From: Oscillibacter valericigenes
GTDB lineage: Bacteria; Bacillota; Clostridia; Oscillospirales; Oscillospiraceae
Direction: 5' to 3'
Assembly (NCBI RefSeq): GCF_021531435.1
Contig: NZ_JAFBIS010000011.1
Location: 1-64,000 of the forward strand
Length of the DNA stretch: 64,000 bases
Below are positions 48,436-56,794 of this stretch, piece after piece (the first letter of the stretch is position 1; the number at the start of each line of letters is the position of its first letter). The translations under genes and the position numbers were made by a program. Below the pieces are notes generated by a model, which saw only the letters and a list, made by a program, of their open reading frames with translations, had not been told where the DNA came from and searched no databases.

Positions 48436-49628
48436 TGCAGGAACTGATCAACCGCCTCCGGGGACAGGTGCGCGTCCGGGCGGAGTGCGCGTTCCCGGAG
48501 CGGGTGCTGAACCTGTGCGGCGCCCGGGATCTGGCGTTCTGGGACCTGGAGTGGGAATCCCCCACCGCCTTTACCTGCCGCCTGAGCCGCAGCGACTACG
48601 GGAAGCTCCGCCGGGCGGCAGAAAAGCTGGACTGTGAGCTGACGGTGGTGGGCCGGGAGGGAGCGCCCTTCTTCCTCCGGCGGTTCCGCCACCGGACGGC
48701 CCTGGTCACCGGTTTGGTGGCCTGCGGACTGGGCCTGTTCGTGGGCTCCTTTTTCGTGTGGGATTTCCGGGTGGAGGGCAACGAGACGGTGTCCACCGAG
48801 CGCATCCTCCGGGCCCTGGAGAAAAACGGCGTGGGGCTGGGGTCCTTCGGATTGTCCCTGGACGGGGAGGACATCCGCAACCATGTGCTGCTGGACATCC
48901 CGGAGCTGAGCTGGATCGCCGTGAATGTCTCCGGCTGCCGGGCCAACGTCCAGGTGCGGGAGCGGGTGCTGCCGCCGGAGATCGTGGACGAAAAGACGCC
49001 CAGCAACGTAGTGGCCCGGCGGGCGGGGCTGGTGCTGGAGGTCCGGGCGCTGGACGGCGTGACCTGTGTGCTGCCGGGGACCTCCGTGGAAAAGGGACAG
49101 CTCCTCATCTCCGGCGTGGCGGACACGGACACCTTCGGCGCCCGTATCCTGGCGGGCATGGGCAAGGTGCGGGCCAGGACCTGGTACACTCTGACCACGG
49201 AAGTGCCCCTGACGGCCCGGACAAAGCAGTACACGGGAAAGGAAAAGACCTGCGTCTCCCTGATCCTGGGGACCCGCCGCGTAAAATTCTTCCGAAACAG
49301 TAGCATCGAAGGGGAGAAATATGATAAAATAACCGAAAGGCATCCCTGGTCCCTCTTTGGCATCCCGCTGCCGGTGACGGTGGTGACGGAAACCTGCCGC
49401 TTTTATGAGACGGCGCCCCAGGCCCGCTCCCCGGTGGAGGCGGAACGGGCGGCGGAGCAGGTGCTGACGGAGCAGCTCCAGCGCATGGTGGAGCCTTACG
49501 GCACCGTGCGGTCCACGCTGTGTTCCTCCCGTCAGCGGGGGGATACCCTGACCGTCACCCTGACGGCGGAGTGCGAGGAGGAGATCGGGGAGAGCGTTCC
49601 TATCTATACGGAAGATACACAGGAGTGA
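48432..49628 (+). CDS. yqfD: Sporulation protein YqfD
   Basis: 398 residues. A cytosolic N-terminal region (about 1-85) precedes one membrane segment (about 90-110, TGLVACGLGLFVGSFF). The extracytoplasmic part includes a POTRA-like section (VEGNETVSTERILRALEKNG) and ends with ECEEEIGESVPI. YqfD is a SigE-regulon stage IV-type sporulation protein of undefined function. ATG 48432 overlaps the yqfC stop. phoH follows seven bases later. Confidence 0.92.
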   Translation: MMQELINRLRGQVRVRAECAFPERVLNLCGARDLAFWDLEWESPTAFTCRLSRSDYGKLRRAAEKLDCELTVVGREGAPFFLRRFRHRTALVTGLVACGLGLFVGSFFVWDFRVEGNETVSTERILRALEKNGVGLGSFGLSLDGEDIRNHVLLDIPELSWIAVNVSGCRANVQVRERVLPPEIVDEKTPSNVVARRAGLVLEVRALDGVTCVLPGTSVEKGQLLISGVADTDTFGARILAGMGKVRARTWYTLTTEVPLTARTKQYTGKEKTCVSLILGTRRVKFFRNSSIEGEKYDKITERHPWSLFGIPLPVTVVTETCRFYETAPQARSPVEAERAAEQVLTEQLQRMVEPYGTVRSTLCSSRQRGDTLTVTLTAECEEEIGESVPIYTEDTQE

Positions 49629-49635
49629 TACAGTT

Positions 49636-50610
49636 TTGGAACAGAGGATCAGCATTGAGCGGCTGGAACAGGCCGTGAATATCTTTGGCTCGTTTGACGA
49701 GAACATCCGCCTGCTGGAGCAGGAATTTGACGTCACGGTGGTGAACCGGGACGGCGAACTGCGGGTGGACGGCGATGCGGAGAACACTATGCTGGCCTGC
49801 AAGGCCATCCAGGCCCTGCTGACCCTGTCCAGCCGGGGCGAGGCCATCGGCGAACAGAACGTGCGCTATGTCATCGGCCTGGTCCGCTCGGGCAAGGAGG
49901 AACAGATCACGGAGCTGACCGGCGACGTGCTGTGCATCTCCGCCAAGGGCCGGCCGGTGAAGCCCAAGACCATCGGCCAGAAGGAATATATCAAATCCGT
50001 GCTGAAAAACACGGTCACGATCGGCGTGGGCCCGGCGGGTACCGGCAAGACCTACTTGGCGGTGGCCGCCGCTGTCCAGGCGTTCCGGGACAAGCAGGTG
50101 AACCGCATCATCCTGACCCGCCCGGCGGTGGAGGCCGGTGAGCGGCTGGGCTTCCTGCCCGGCGACCTGCAGAGCAAGGTCGACCCGTACCTGCGGCCCC
50201 TGTACGACGCCCTGTTCGACATGCTGGGGGCGGAGACCTACCAGAAATACCTGGAGCGGGGCAACATCGAGGTGGCGCCCCTGGCCTATATGCGGGGCCG
50301 GACCCTGGACGACAGCTTCATCATTTTGGACGAGGCCCAGAACACCAGCCGGGAGCAGATGAAAATGTTCCTGACCCGTCTGGGCTTCGGCTCCAAGATC
50401 GTCATCACCGGCGACGTGACCCAAATCGACCTGCCTGACGGCAAGCCCTCCGGTCTGCGGGAGGCCATGCGGGTGCTGAAAAACGTGGAGGGCATCGGCA
50501 TCTGCGAGCTGACCAACGCCGACGTGGTGCGGCACGTCATGGTCCAGCGCATCGTGCAGGCCTACGAGGACTACGAAAACGCCAAAAACGGCGGAAAGGG
50601 CAGAAAATGA
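49636..50610 (+). CDS. phoH: PhoH-family ATPase (PhoH/YbeZ type)
   Basis: 324 residues. A small N-terminal KH-like region (about 10-75) precedes a P-loop ATPase of the PhoH family: Walker A GPAGTGKT (about 135), the conserved LTRPAVEAGERLGFLPGDL, Walker B FIILDEAQNTS, and GDVTQIDLP. PhoH/YbeZ works with YbeY in RNA and ribosome metabolism, and ybeY lies two genes downstream. The start is TTG 49636 with AGGAGTG ten bases upstream. Its stop overlaps the next ATG as ATGA. Confidence 0.95.
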   Translation: MEQRISIERLEQAVNIFGSFDENIRLLEQEFDVTVVNRDGELRVDGDAENTMLACKAIQALLTLSSRGEAIGEQNVRYVIGLVRSGKEEQITELTGDVLCISAKGRPVKPKTIGQKEYIKSVLKNTVTIGVGPAGTGKTYLAVAAAVQAFRDKQVNRIILTRPAVEAGERLGFLPGDLQSKVDPYLRPLYDALFDMLGAETYQKYLERGNIEVAPLAYMRGRTLDDSFIILDEAQNTSREQMKMFLTRLGFGSKIVITGDVTQIDLPDGKPSGLREAMRVLKNVEGIGICELTNADVVRHVMVQRIVQAYEDYENAKNGGKGRK

Positions 50611-51095
50611 GCCGGGCCGCGTTTCGCGGGGCGTGCCCGGAGGACACGGCGCTGATCCTGCGCTTTATCCGGGAACTGGCTGCCTATGAGCAGCTGGAGG
50701 ATCAGGTGGTGGCCGACGAGGAGACGCTGCGCCGCTGGATCTTTGAGAAGAAGGGCGCGGAAGTGCTGTTCGTGCTGGAGGACGGCAGGGAAGTGGGCTT
50801 TGCCCTGTACTTCCATAATTTCTCGACCTTTCTGGGGCGCTCCGGTGTCTATCTGGAGGACCTGTTCGTCCTGCCGGAGTACCGGGGCAGGGGCTATGGC
50901 AAGGCCCTGCTGTGCCGCCTTGCCGCCATCGCGAAGGAGGAGGGCTGCGGCCGGCTGGAGTGGTGGTGCCTGGACTGGAACAAGCCCAGCATCGACTTTT
51001 ATAAAAGCATGGGCGCGGAGCCTATGGAGGACTGGACCGTGTACCGGGTGGCCGGAGAGACACTGGACAAACTGGCAGAGGAGGCAGCGATATGA
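50607..51095 (+). CDS. GNAT acetyltransferase (diamine/SSAT-like)
   Basis: 162 residues. It matches the spermidine/spermine (thialysine) acetyltransferase group: VYLEDLFVLPEYRGRGYGKA is motif A, then GRLEWWCLDWNKPSIDFYKS and GAEPMEDWTVYR. It would acetylate a polyamine or other diamine with acetyl-CoA. It overlaps phoH by four bases and ybeY by four, so it is embedded in the phoH-ybeY operon, where Bacillus has yqfF (pgpH) instead. Confidence 0.88.
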   Translation: MSRAAFRGACPEDTALILRFIRELAAYEQLEDQVVADEETLRRWIFEKKGAEVLFVLEDGREVGFALYFHNFSTFLGRSGVYLEDLFVLPEYRGRGYGKALLCRLAAIAKEEGCGRLEWWCLDWNKPSIDFYKSMGAEPMEDWTVYRVAGETLDKLAEEAAI

Positions 51096-51589
51096 AACGG
51101 CATTACATTCCCATTACCGCCGATGTGCCGGGAGCGGCCGGCGAGAGCCGCTGCGCCTTTATCCGCAAGGTCATCCGTACCGCCCTGGCGGCGGAGGGGG
51201 TGGACTTCCCCTGCGAGGTGGACGTGCTTTTGACCGATGATGGGAACATCCACACCATCAACCGGGAGATGCGGGAGGTGGACCGGGCCACGGATGTGCT
51301 GAGCTTCCCGGAGTTTGACCTTGCCCCCGGCGAGCTGCCAACGGAGGAGGACGCGGACCCCGGCACCGGGCTGGTGCCCCTGGGGGACATGGTCATCTCC
51401 ATGGAGCACGTGGCGGCCCAGGCGAAAGAGTACGGCCACTCCCAGCGCCGGGAGCTGGCGTACCTGGTGACCCATTCCGTGCTGCACCTGCTGGGCTACG
51501 ACCACCTGGACGAGGGGCCGCAGAAGAAACAGATGCGGGAGAGAGAAGAAGCGATTCTGGCGGAATTGGGCATCACCCGGGAGAACTGA
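51092..51589 (+). CDS. ybeY: Endoribonuclease/rRNA maturation factor YbeY
   Basis: 165 residues. The zinc site is HSVLHLLGYDH (H-x3-H-x5-H), and RATDVLSFPEFD and LGDMVISMEHV are also diagnostic. YbeY takes part in 16S rRNA 3'-end maturation and ribosome quality control. An acidic insertion (ELPTEEDADPGTG, about 85-97) is a normal variable loop. ATG 51092 overlaps the preceding stop. Confidence 0.96.
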   Translation: MKRHYIPITADVPGAAGESRCAFIRKVIRTALAAEGVDFPCEVDVLLTDDGNIHTINREMREVDRATDVLSFPEFDLAPGELPTEEDADPGTGLVPLGDMVISMEHVAAQAKEYGHSQRRELAYLVTHSVLHLLGYDHLDEGPQKKQMREREEAILAELGITREN

Positions 51590-51602
51590 GGAGGGCCTGT
51601 CA

Positions 51603-51812
51603 ATGAAAAGCCGTGTTGTGACCTGGATCGGTATTGCCGCTGCGGTGATATTGCTGTTGCTGCTTTTTTCGGATTTGGGGCCGGTTCAGAGCATTTTGAA
51701 TCTCCTGCCATTTGCGGTTCTGACAGCTTTGCTCATATACAATTTGGTAAAGTTGGACAGAGTGGAAAAGAAGCTGGACAAGCTGCTGGAGGAGAAGGAA
51801 TCTCAGAAGTGA
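51603..51812 (+). CDS. Small membrane protein of unknown function
   Basis: 69 residues with two hydrophobic segments (about 8-22 and 31-47), then a charged amphipathic tail (KLDRVEKKLDKLLEEKESQK), probably a short coiled coil. No family recognised. It lies 13 bases after ybeY with GAGGAGGG before the ATG, so it is probably co-transcribed. Confidence 0.72.
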   Translation: MKSRVVTWIGIAAAVILLLLLFSDLGPVQSILNLLPFAVLTALLIYNLVKLDRVEKKLDKLLEEKESQK

Positions 51813-51876
51813 ACTTGTCCCTGCCGGGGGAACCTCTGTTTTGAAATCCGCATACACTGTCCCGAGGTGATGCGGC

Positions 51877-52200
51877 ATGACATTGTTACAGGATGGCATT
51901 CTGGCGTTTTTCTCGGCGGTGGGCATGACCACCGTGGTCTGGCTGCTGTCCGGAGCCCTGCTCCACGCCGGGCGGCCCACAGTGCCGGGGCTCCTGCTGG
52001 TGCTGCCCCTGAAAGGGGAGGCGCTGGCCATGGAGAACGACGTGCGGGAGCTGCGGCGGGTCCAGGGACGGCTGCCGGGGGCCAAAATCGTGCTGGCGGA
52101 CTGCGGCATGACGGAGGACGCCCGGGAGCTGGCGGCGTATCTCGCCGAACGGGAGAAAAACGCGGAACTGGTGGACGCGAAAACATTTCAAGTAAAGTAG
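51877..52200 (+). CDS. Hypothetical protein with N-terminal membrane segment
   Basis: 107 residues. One hydrophobic segment (about 8-30) is followed by a soluble part with LLLVLPLKGEALAMENDVRE and ADCGMTEDARELAAYLAERE, suggesting a small Rossmann-like alpha/beta fold. No named family recognised. CGAGGTGATGCGGC precedes ATG 51877. It ends with TAG eight bases before recD2; it is one of the few TAG stops in the window. Confidence 0.65.
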   Translation: MTLLQDGILAFFSAVGMTTVVWLLSGALLHAGRPTVPGLLLVLPLKGEALAMENDVRELRRVQGRLPGAKIVLADCGMTEDARELAAYLAEREKNAELVDAKTFQVK

Positions 52201-52208
52201 GATGAGAC

Positions 52209-54413
52209 ATGGAAGAACTGGTCACCTGGGAGGGCACGGTACATAGCGTCATTTTTCAAAACGCCGAAAACGGTTATACGGTGCTCCGCCTCCTCACCGA
52301 GGAGGGCGAGGTGATCACGGTGGTGGGATGCATCCCCTGCGCCGCGCCGGGGGAGCATCTGACCGTCTCCGGCGTGTGGGAGCAGCATCCCCAGCACGGC
52401 GAGCAGCTGCGGGCGGTGGAGCTGGAGCGGAGCCTGCCGGAGGACGAGGAGGAGATCTTCGACTACCTGTCCTCCGGGGTGTGCAAGGGCGTGGGCCCCG
52501 CCACCGCCCGGCGCATCGTGGACCGCTTCGGTCCGGAGACGCTGGACATTCTGGAGCAGGACCCGGGGCGGCTGACCTCTATCCGCGGCATCACGGAGAA
52601 GAAGGCCCAGGAGATCGCCGCCAGCTTCCGGCAGGCCATGGGGCTGCGGCGGCTGATGGCTTTCCTGGCCCAGTACCAGCTGCCCCCGGTGCTGGCCATG
52701 CGGCTGCGGCAGGTCTACGGCGACGCGGCGCTGGAGAAGGTGCGGGAGAACCCCTATCTCCTGTCCTCCGACGACTGCGGCGTGGAGTTTTCCGCCACCG
52801 ACGAGATCGCAATGAGTATGGGCTTTTCCGCCGACTGCGGCGAGCGGCTGCGGGCGGCGGTGACCTTTGAACTGAGCCACAACGAGAACAACGGCCATGT
52901 GTTCCTGCCCCGGTCAAAGCTGGTGGCGGCCACCTGCCAGCTTCTGGACTGCGGCGAGGAGCTGGTGGAGGGCGCCCTGGACGAGCTTATCGAGCGCCGG
53001 GCCGTGGTGCAGGAGCCGGTGGCCAACGTGGAGGCCTGCTACCTCCGGCGGCTGTGGGAGGCGGAGGTGTCCGCCTGCGTGCGCTTAAACGGCCTGCTGG
53101 CGGTGGACGCCGACAGAAGCCCCCAGGCCGGCAAGACCGTCTCGGAAATCGAGGCGGAGCAGGGCATCACCTACGCGCCCCAGCAGCGGCAGGCGGTGGA
53201 GCTGGCGGCGAGGACCGGGGTGGTTATCCTCACCGGCGGCCCCGGCACCGGCAAGACCACCACCGTCCGGGGCATCGTGGCGCTGTTTGAAAAAATGGGG
53301 CTGGACATCGTGCTGGCGGCCCCCACCGGGCGGGCAGCCAAGCGCATGAGCGAGCTGACGGGCCGGGAGGCCCAGACCGTCCACCGGCTGCTGGGGATGA
53401 GCTGGAACGAGGCCACCCAGCAGGTGGCGTTTACCAAAACGGAAAAGGAGCCGCTGGAGACCGACGCCGTCATCGTGGACGAGATGAGCATGGTGGACCT
53501 GACGCTGTTTTCCGCCCTGCTGCGGGCCCTGCGGCCCGGCACCCGGCTGGTGCTGGTGGGAGACGCCGACCAGCTGCCCTCCGTAGGGGCGGGCAACGTG
53601 TTCTCCGACCTCATCCGCAGCGGGCGGGTGGAGACGGTTTTCCTGCGGGAGGTGTTCCGCCAGGCGGAGAAGTCCGCCATCATCCGCAACGCCCACGCCG
53701 TCAATCTGGGCCAGCCGCCCCGATTGACCAACGACCAGGGAGACTTTTTCTTCATGTGCCGCAGGGACGGCGAGCGAACGGTATCTACCATCGTGGAGCT
53801 GTGCAGGACCCGCCTGCCGGAGAAAATGGGCATCCCGGCGGACCAGATCCAGGTATTGACCCCCACCCGGAAAGGGGCCAGCGGCACCATCAGCCTCAAC
53901 CGCTGCCTTCAGGAGGCCCTGAACCCCGCCGGACCGGACAAACGGGAAATTCAATGGGGGGACAGGCTGTTCCGTGAGGGCGACCGCATCATGCAGACCC
54001 GGAACGACTACAACGTGGTCTGGGGCCGGGAGGACGGCACCATCGGCACCGGCATTTTCAACGGCGACGTGGGGAAAATTCTGCAGATCGACCCCTCCGG
54101 CGAGTGGCTGGCGGTGGAGTTCGACGGCCGGGCGGCGACCTACGGCGTGGAGATGCTGAACGAGATCGACCTGGCCTATGCCATGACCGTCCACAAGGCC
54201 CAGGGCAGCGAGTACCGCTGCGTGGTGATGGCGGCCATGCCCGCGGCCCAGTCGCTGATGGTGCGGGGCGTGCTGTACACCGCCCTGACCCGGGCCCGGG
54301 AGCTGCTGATCGTGGTAGGCGACGACGCGGCCATCCGGTCCATGGCGGCAAACGACAAGCAGCAGAAGCGCTATTCCGGCCTGCGGTGGCGGTTGGCGCA
54401 CAGCGAGAGGTGA
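52209..54413 (+). CDS. recD2: RecD2-type ATP-dependent DNA helicase
   Basis: 734 residues. An N-terminal OB-like domain (about 1-75) precedes helix-hairpin-helix repeats (SSGVCKGVGPATARRIVDRF, LTSIRGITEKKAQEI). The superfamily 1B helicase core has motif I GGPGTGKTTT (about 342), motif II VIVDEMSM, motif III LVGDADQLPSVG and motif VI LYTALTRARELLIVVGD. RecD2 is a 5'-3' helicase of bacteria lacking RecBCD and acts in repair and recombination. It starts eight bases after the preceding gene. Confidence 0.96.
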   Translation: MEELVTWEGTVHSVIFQNAENGYTVLRLLTEEGEVITVVGCIPCAAPGEHLTVSGVWEQHPQHGEQLRAVELERSLPEDEEEIFDYLSSGVCKGVGPATARRIVDRFGPETLDILEQDPGRLTSIRGITEKKAQEIAASFRQAMGLRRLMAFLAQYQLPPVLAMRLRQVYGDAALEKVRENPYLLSSDDCGVEFSATDEIAMSMGFSADCGERLRAAVTFELSHNENNGHVFLPRSKLVAATCQLLDCGEELVEGALDELIERRAVVQEPVANVEACYLRRLWEAEVSACVRLNGLLAVDADRSPQAGKTVSEIEAEQGITYAPQQRQAVELAARTGVVILTGGPGTGKTTTVRGIVALFEKMGLDIVLAAPTGRAAKRMSELTGREAQTVHRLLGMSWNEATQQVAFTKTEKEPLETDAVIVDEMSMVDLTLFSALLRALRPGTRLVLVGDADQLPSVGAGNVFSDLIRSGRVETVFLREVFRQAEKSAIIRNAHAVNLGQPPRLTNDQGDFFFMCRRDGERTVSTIVELCRTRLPEKMGIPADQIQVLTPTRKGASGTISLNRCLQEALNPAGPDKREIQWGDRLFREGDRIMQTRNDYNVVWGREDGTIGTGIFNGDVGKILQIDPSGEWLAVEFDGRAATYGVEMLNEIDLAYAMTVHKAQGSEYRCVVMAAMPAAQSLMVRGVLYTALTRARELLIVVGDDAAIRSMAANDKQQKRYSGLRWRLAHSER

Positions 54414-54438
54414 CCCCGGAGGGGGCCACCTCTTTTTT
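54406..54438 (+). terminator. Terminator after recD2
   Basis: AGAGGTGACCCC, a GGAG loop and GGGGCCACCTCTTTTTT; it overlaps the end of the gene. Confidence 0.88.
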
Positions 54439-54446
54439 GTATAGAA

Positions 54447-54487
54447 TAGGACAAATAGTCCAAAATAGCGCAGTACAATATGTCCTA
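54447..54487. promoter_or_regulatory. Promoter region with inverted TAGGACA/TGTCCTA repeats
   Basis: TAGGACA (54447-54453) and TGTCCTA (54481-54487) flank a -10-like TACAAT (54474-54479). A shorter GGAC-AAATA-GTCC palindrome overlaps the left arm. They lie just before the XRE gene, which may be autoregulated through them. Confidence 0.45.
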
Positions 54488-54513
54488 AGAATAGAATCAT
54501 TTCGGTGATTCAA

Positions 54514-54738
54514 ATGAAGTTGAGAATTCGGGACCTGCGCGAAGACCGGGATTTGAAGCAAGCTGTGATTGCCGGGCATTTGATGTGCGACCAGTCTCTT
54601 TACTCCAAATATGAACGTGGAGAGCGGGAGCTCCCGCTGCGTCTGGCGGTTCAGCTGGCGGAGTTCTACGGCGTCAGCGTGGACTATCTGGTGGGCCTGA
54701 CAGACGAGCCGGCACCGTATCCCCGCAAAAAGAAATGA
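54514..54738 (+). CDS. XRE-family regulator
   Basis: 74 residues. A compact Cro/C1 helix-turn-helix: LRIRDLREDRDLKQAVIAGH, then SLYSKYERGERELPLRLAVQ and FYGVSVDYLVGLTDEP, a very common Clostridial form. ATG 54514 is preferred, with GGTGA five bases upstream; GTG 54505 is an alternative. It overlaps comF as ATGA, so the two are co-transcribed. Confidence 0.87.
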   Translation: MKLRIRDLREDRDLKQAVIAGHLMCDQSLYSKYERGERELPLRLAVQLAEFYGVSVDYLVGLTDEPAPYPRKKK

Positions 54739-55391
54739 AGCTGCTGGACTGTATCCTGGACCTCCTGTTCCCGCCGAAATGCCCCTTCTGCGGCCGGGTG
54801 CGGGAGCATGGCGGCATCTGCCCGGAATGTGAAAAAGCCCTGCCCTGGACGGCGGAGAACGACGCCTGCTGGAATATTTCCAGTGGGCTGCGGTGCGCTG
54901 CGCCTTTATGGTATGAGGAATTGGCCAGGGAGGGCATCCTGCGGTTCAAGTTTCAGGGGGCGTCCGCCTCGGCAACGGCGCTGGGCGAATTACTGGCCCG
55001 CTGCGCCGCTGAACATCTGGCGGGGGAGTTCGACACCGTGACCTGGGTGCCTGTCAGCCGAAAACGGCTGCGGAAGCGGGGCTATGACCAGGCGGAGCTG
55101 CTGGCCCGGACCGCCTGCCGCCTGTGGGACACGGAGCCGGTGCGCCTTTTGAACAAGACCGCGGACAACCCCGCCCAGTCCGGCATTTCCGACGCCGCCG
55201 CCCGCCGGGCCAACGTGCTGGGCGTCTATGAGACGTGTGGAGACCCGGCGGGGAAACGGGTGCTGCTCATCGACGACATCTGCACCACCGGGGCCACCCT
55301 GTCGGAGTGCGCCCGGGTGCTGAAGGACGCCGGGGCGGAGAGCGTGGTCTGCGCGGTTGTGGCGAAAACACGGGAAAAGTTCACAAAATAA
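54735..55391 (+). CDS. comF: ComF-family phosphoribosyltransferase-like protein
   Basis: 218 residues. An N-terminal zinc finger (CPFCGRV and CPEC, Cys residues about 16-33) precedes a phosphoribosyltransferase fold with the PRPP-loop-like VLLIDDICTTGATLSECAR (about 170-188) and VPVSRKRLRKRGYDQAELLA. ComF takes part in natural DNA uptake in Bacillus; homologues are widespread in species not known to be competent. It overlaps the XRE gene by four bases. Confidence 0.92.
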   Translation: MKLLDCILDLLFPPKCPFCGRVREHGGICPECEKALPWTAENDACWNISSGLRCAAPLWYEELAREGILRFKFQGASASATALGELLARCAAEHLAGEFDTVTWVPVSRKRLRKRGYDQAELLARTACRLWDTEPVRLLNKTADNPAQSGISDAAARRANVLGVYETCGDPAGKRVLLIDDICTTGATLSECARVLKDAGAESVVCAVVAKTREKFTK

Positions 55392-55393
55392 TG

Positions 55394-55422
55394 TTGCATT
55401 CCCGGAAAACTATCGGTATAAT
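55394..55422 (+). promoter_or_regulatory. mreB promoter
   Basis: TTGCAT (55394-55399), a 17-base spacer and a perfect TATAAT (55417-55422). The 70-base leader contains a short ACGG/CCGT hairpin. Confidence 0.8.
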
Positions 55423-55491
55423 ATACGCTGTATGATTGCGCACGGAAAAACCGTTTATAATAACGATAGAAAGATCAAATGAGGTGGATTT

Positions 55492-56517
55492 ATGCCTATG
55501 GCTAAGGATATTGGTATCGATCTGGGTACCGCGTCGGTTCTGGTTTATGTGAAGGGCAAGGGCATCGTGCTCAACGAGCCCTCCGTGGTGGCGCTGGACA
55601 AGAACACCGGCAAGCTGCTGAAGGTGGGCACCGAGGCCCAGGCGATGCTGGGCCGCACCCCCGGCAACATCGTCGCCATCCGTCCCCTGCGGGAGGGCGT
55701 CATCTCCGACTACGACATGACGGAGCGGATGCTGAAGGAATTCATTCATAAGGTGGCCGGGGTTTCCTTCTTCAAGCCCCGGGTCATCATCTGCGTGCCC
55801 TCCGGCATCACCGAGGTCGAGGAGCGGGCCGTTATCGACGCGGGCATCCAGGCCGGCGCCCGGAAGGTGTACCTCATCGAGGAGCCTGTGGCCGCCGCCA
55901 TCGGTGCGGGCATCGACATCGCCAAGCCCGACGGCCACATGGTGGTGGACATCGGCGGCGGCACCGCCGACATCGCCGTCATCTCCCTCAGCGGCGTGGT
56001 GGAGAGCGCCTCCATCAAGATCGCCGGCGACCAGCTCAACGAGGCTGTGGTGAAGTACATGCGCCGCACCCACAACCTGCTGGTGGGCGAGCGCACCGCC
56101 GAGGAGATGAAGAAGCAGATCGGCTGCGTGTTCCCCAAGGACGAGGAGGAGACCATGGACGTGAAGGGCCGCTGCCTGCTCACGGGCCTGCCCAAGGTGG
56201 TCACCGTCAGCTCCACCGAGATGATGGACGCCTTCGAGGAGCCTGTGGAGCGCATCATGGAGGCCATCCACTCCGTGCTGGAGCGGACGCCCCCCGAGCT
56301 GGTGGCGGACATCTCCACCAATGGCATCGTCATGACCGGCGGCGGCAGCCTGGTCGCCGGCTTTGACAAGCTGGTCTCTGCCCGCACCGGCATCCATACC
56401 GTCATTGCGGATGATGCCATCTCCTGCGTGGCGTTGGGCACCGGCAAGAGCCTGGATTCCCTGAACAACATGCAGGACGGCACCATGAACCTCTCCCGCC
56501 GCAAGCAGATGAACTGA
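55492..56517 (+). CDS. mreB: Rod-shape actin homologue MreB/Mbl
   Basis: 341 residues. The actin-fold phosphate loops are GIDLGTASVLVYVKG (residue 8 onward) and VVDIGGGTADIAVISL (about 150), with adenosine-site GIVMTGGGSLVAGFD near 285. MreB filaments guide cell-wall synthesis along the membrane. It is a stand-alone gene without mreC-mreD beside it, which suggests an Mbl- or MreBH-like copy. AGGTGG precedes the ATG. Confidence 0.95.
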   Translation: MPMAKDIGIDLGTASVLVYVKGKGIVLNEPSVVALDKNTGKLLKVGTEAQAMLGRTPGNIVAIRPLREGVISDYDMTERMLKEFIHKVAGVSFFKPRVIICVPSGITEVEERAVIDAGIQAGARKVYLIEEPVAAAIGAGIDIAKPDGHMVVDIGGGTADIAVISLSGVVESASIKIAGDQLNEAVVKYMRRTHNLLVGERTAEEMKKQIGCVFPKDEEETMDVKGRCLLTGLPKVVTVSSTEMMDAFEEPVERIMEAIHSVLERTPPELVADISTNGIVMTGGGSLVAGFDKLVSARTGIHTVIADDAISCVALGTGKSLDSLNNMQDGTMNLSRRKQMN

Positions 56518-56546
56518 AAACCAGGGGGTACGCCTCACTTGGACAG

Positions 56547-56577
56547 AAGGTCCGGGCTTCTGGCCCGGACTTTTTTT
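56547..56577 (+). terminator. Terminator after mreB
   Basis: AAGGTCCGGGC, a five-base loop and GCCCGGACTTTTTTT. The 215 bases to 56794 hold nothing else convincing. Confidence 0.9.
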
Positions 56578-56794
56578 AACGCCGACTGCCGGGCGGCATA
56601 GGGCAGATGACCGGGAATGGACGGAAATCCCTTGCATTTAACTATGAATTTGAGTATAGTAATACTATATTCCGCAATTTGCCGCAGGCGGATAAAAAAC
56701 GGAAGCAGAGCCGGCGGCTCTGCTTCCTGTTGCGGAAACAACTGATTTTTTTCGGGATTTGATGTAAACTGCCGGGGCACACTGGGATGTACGC

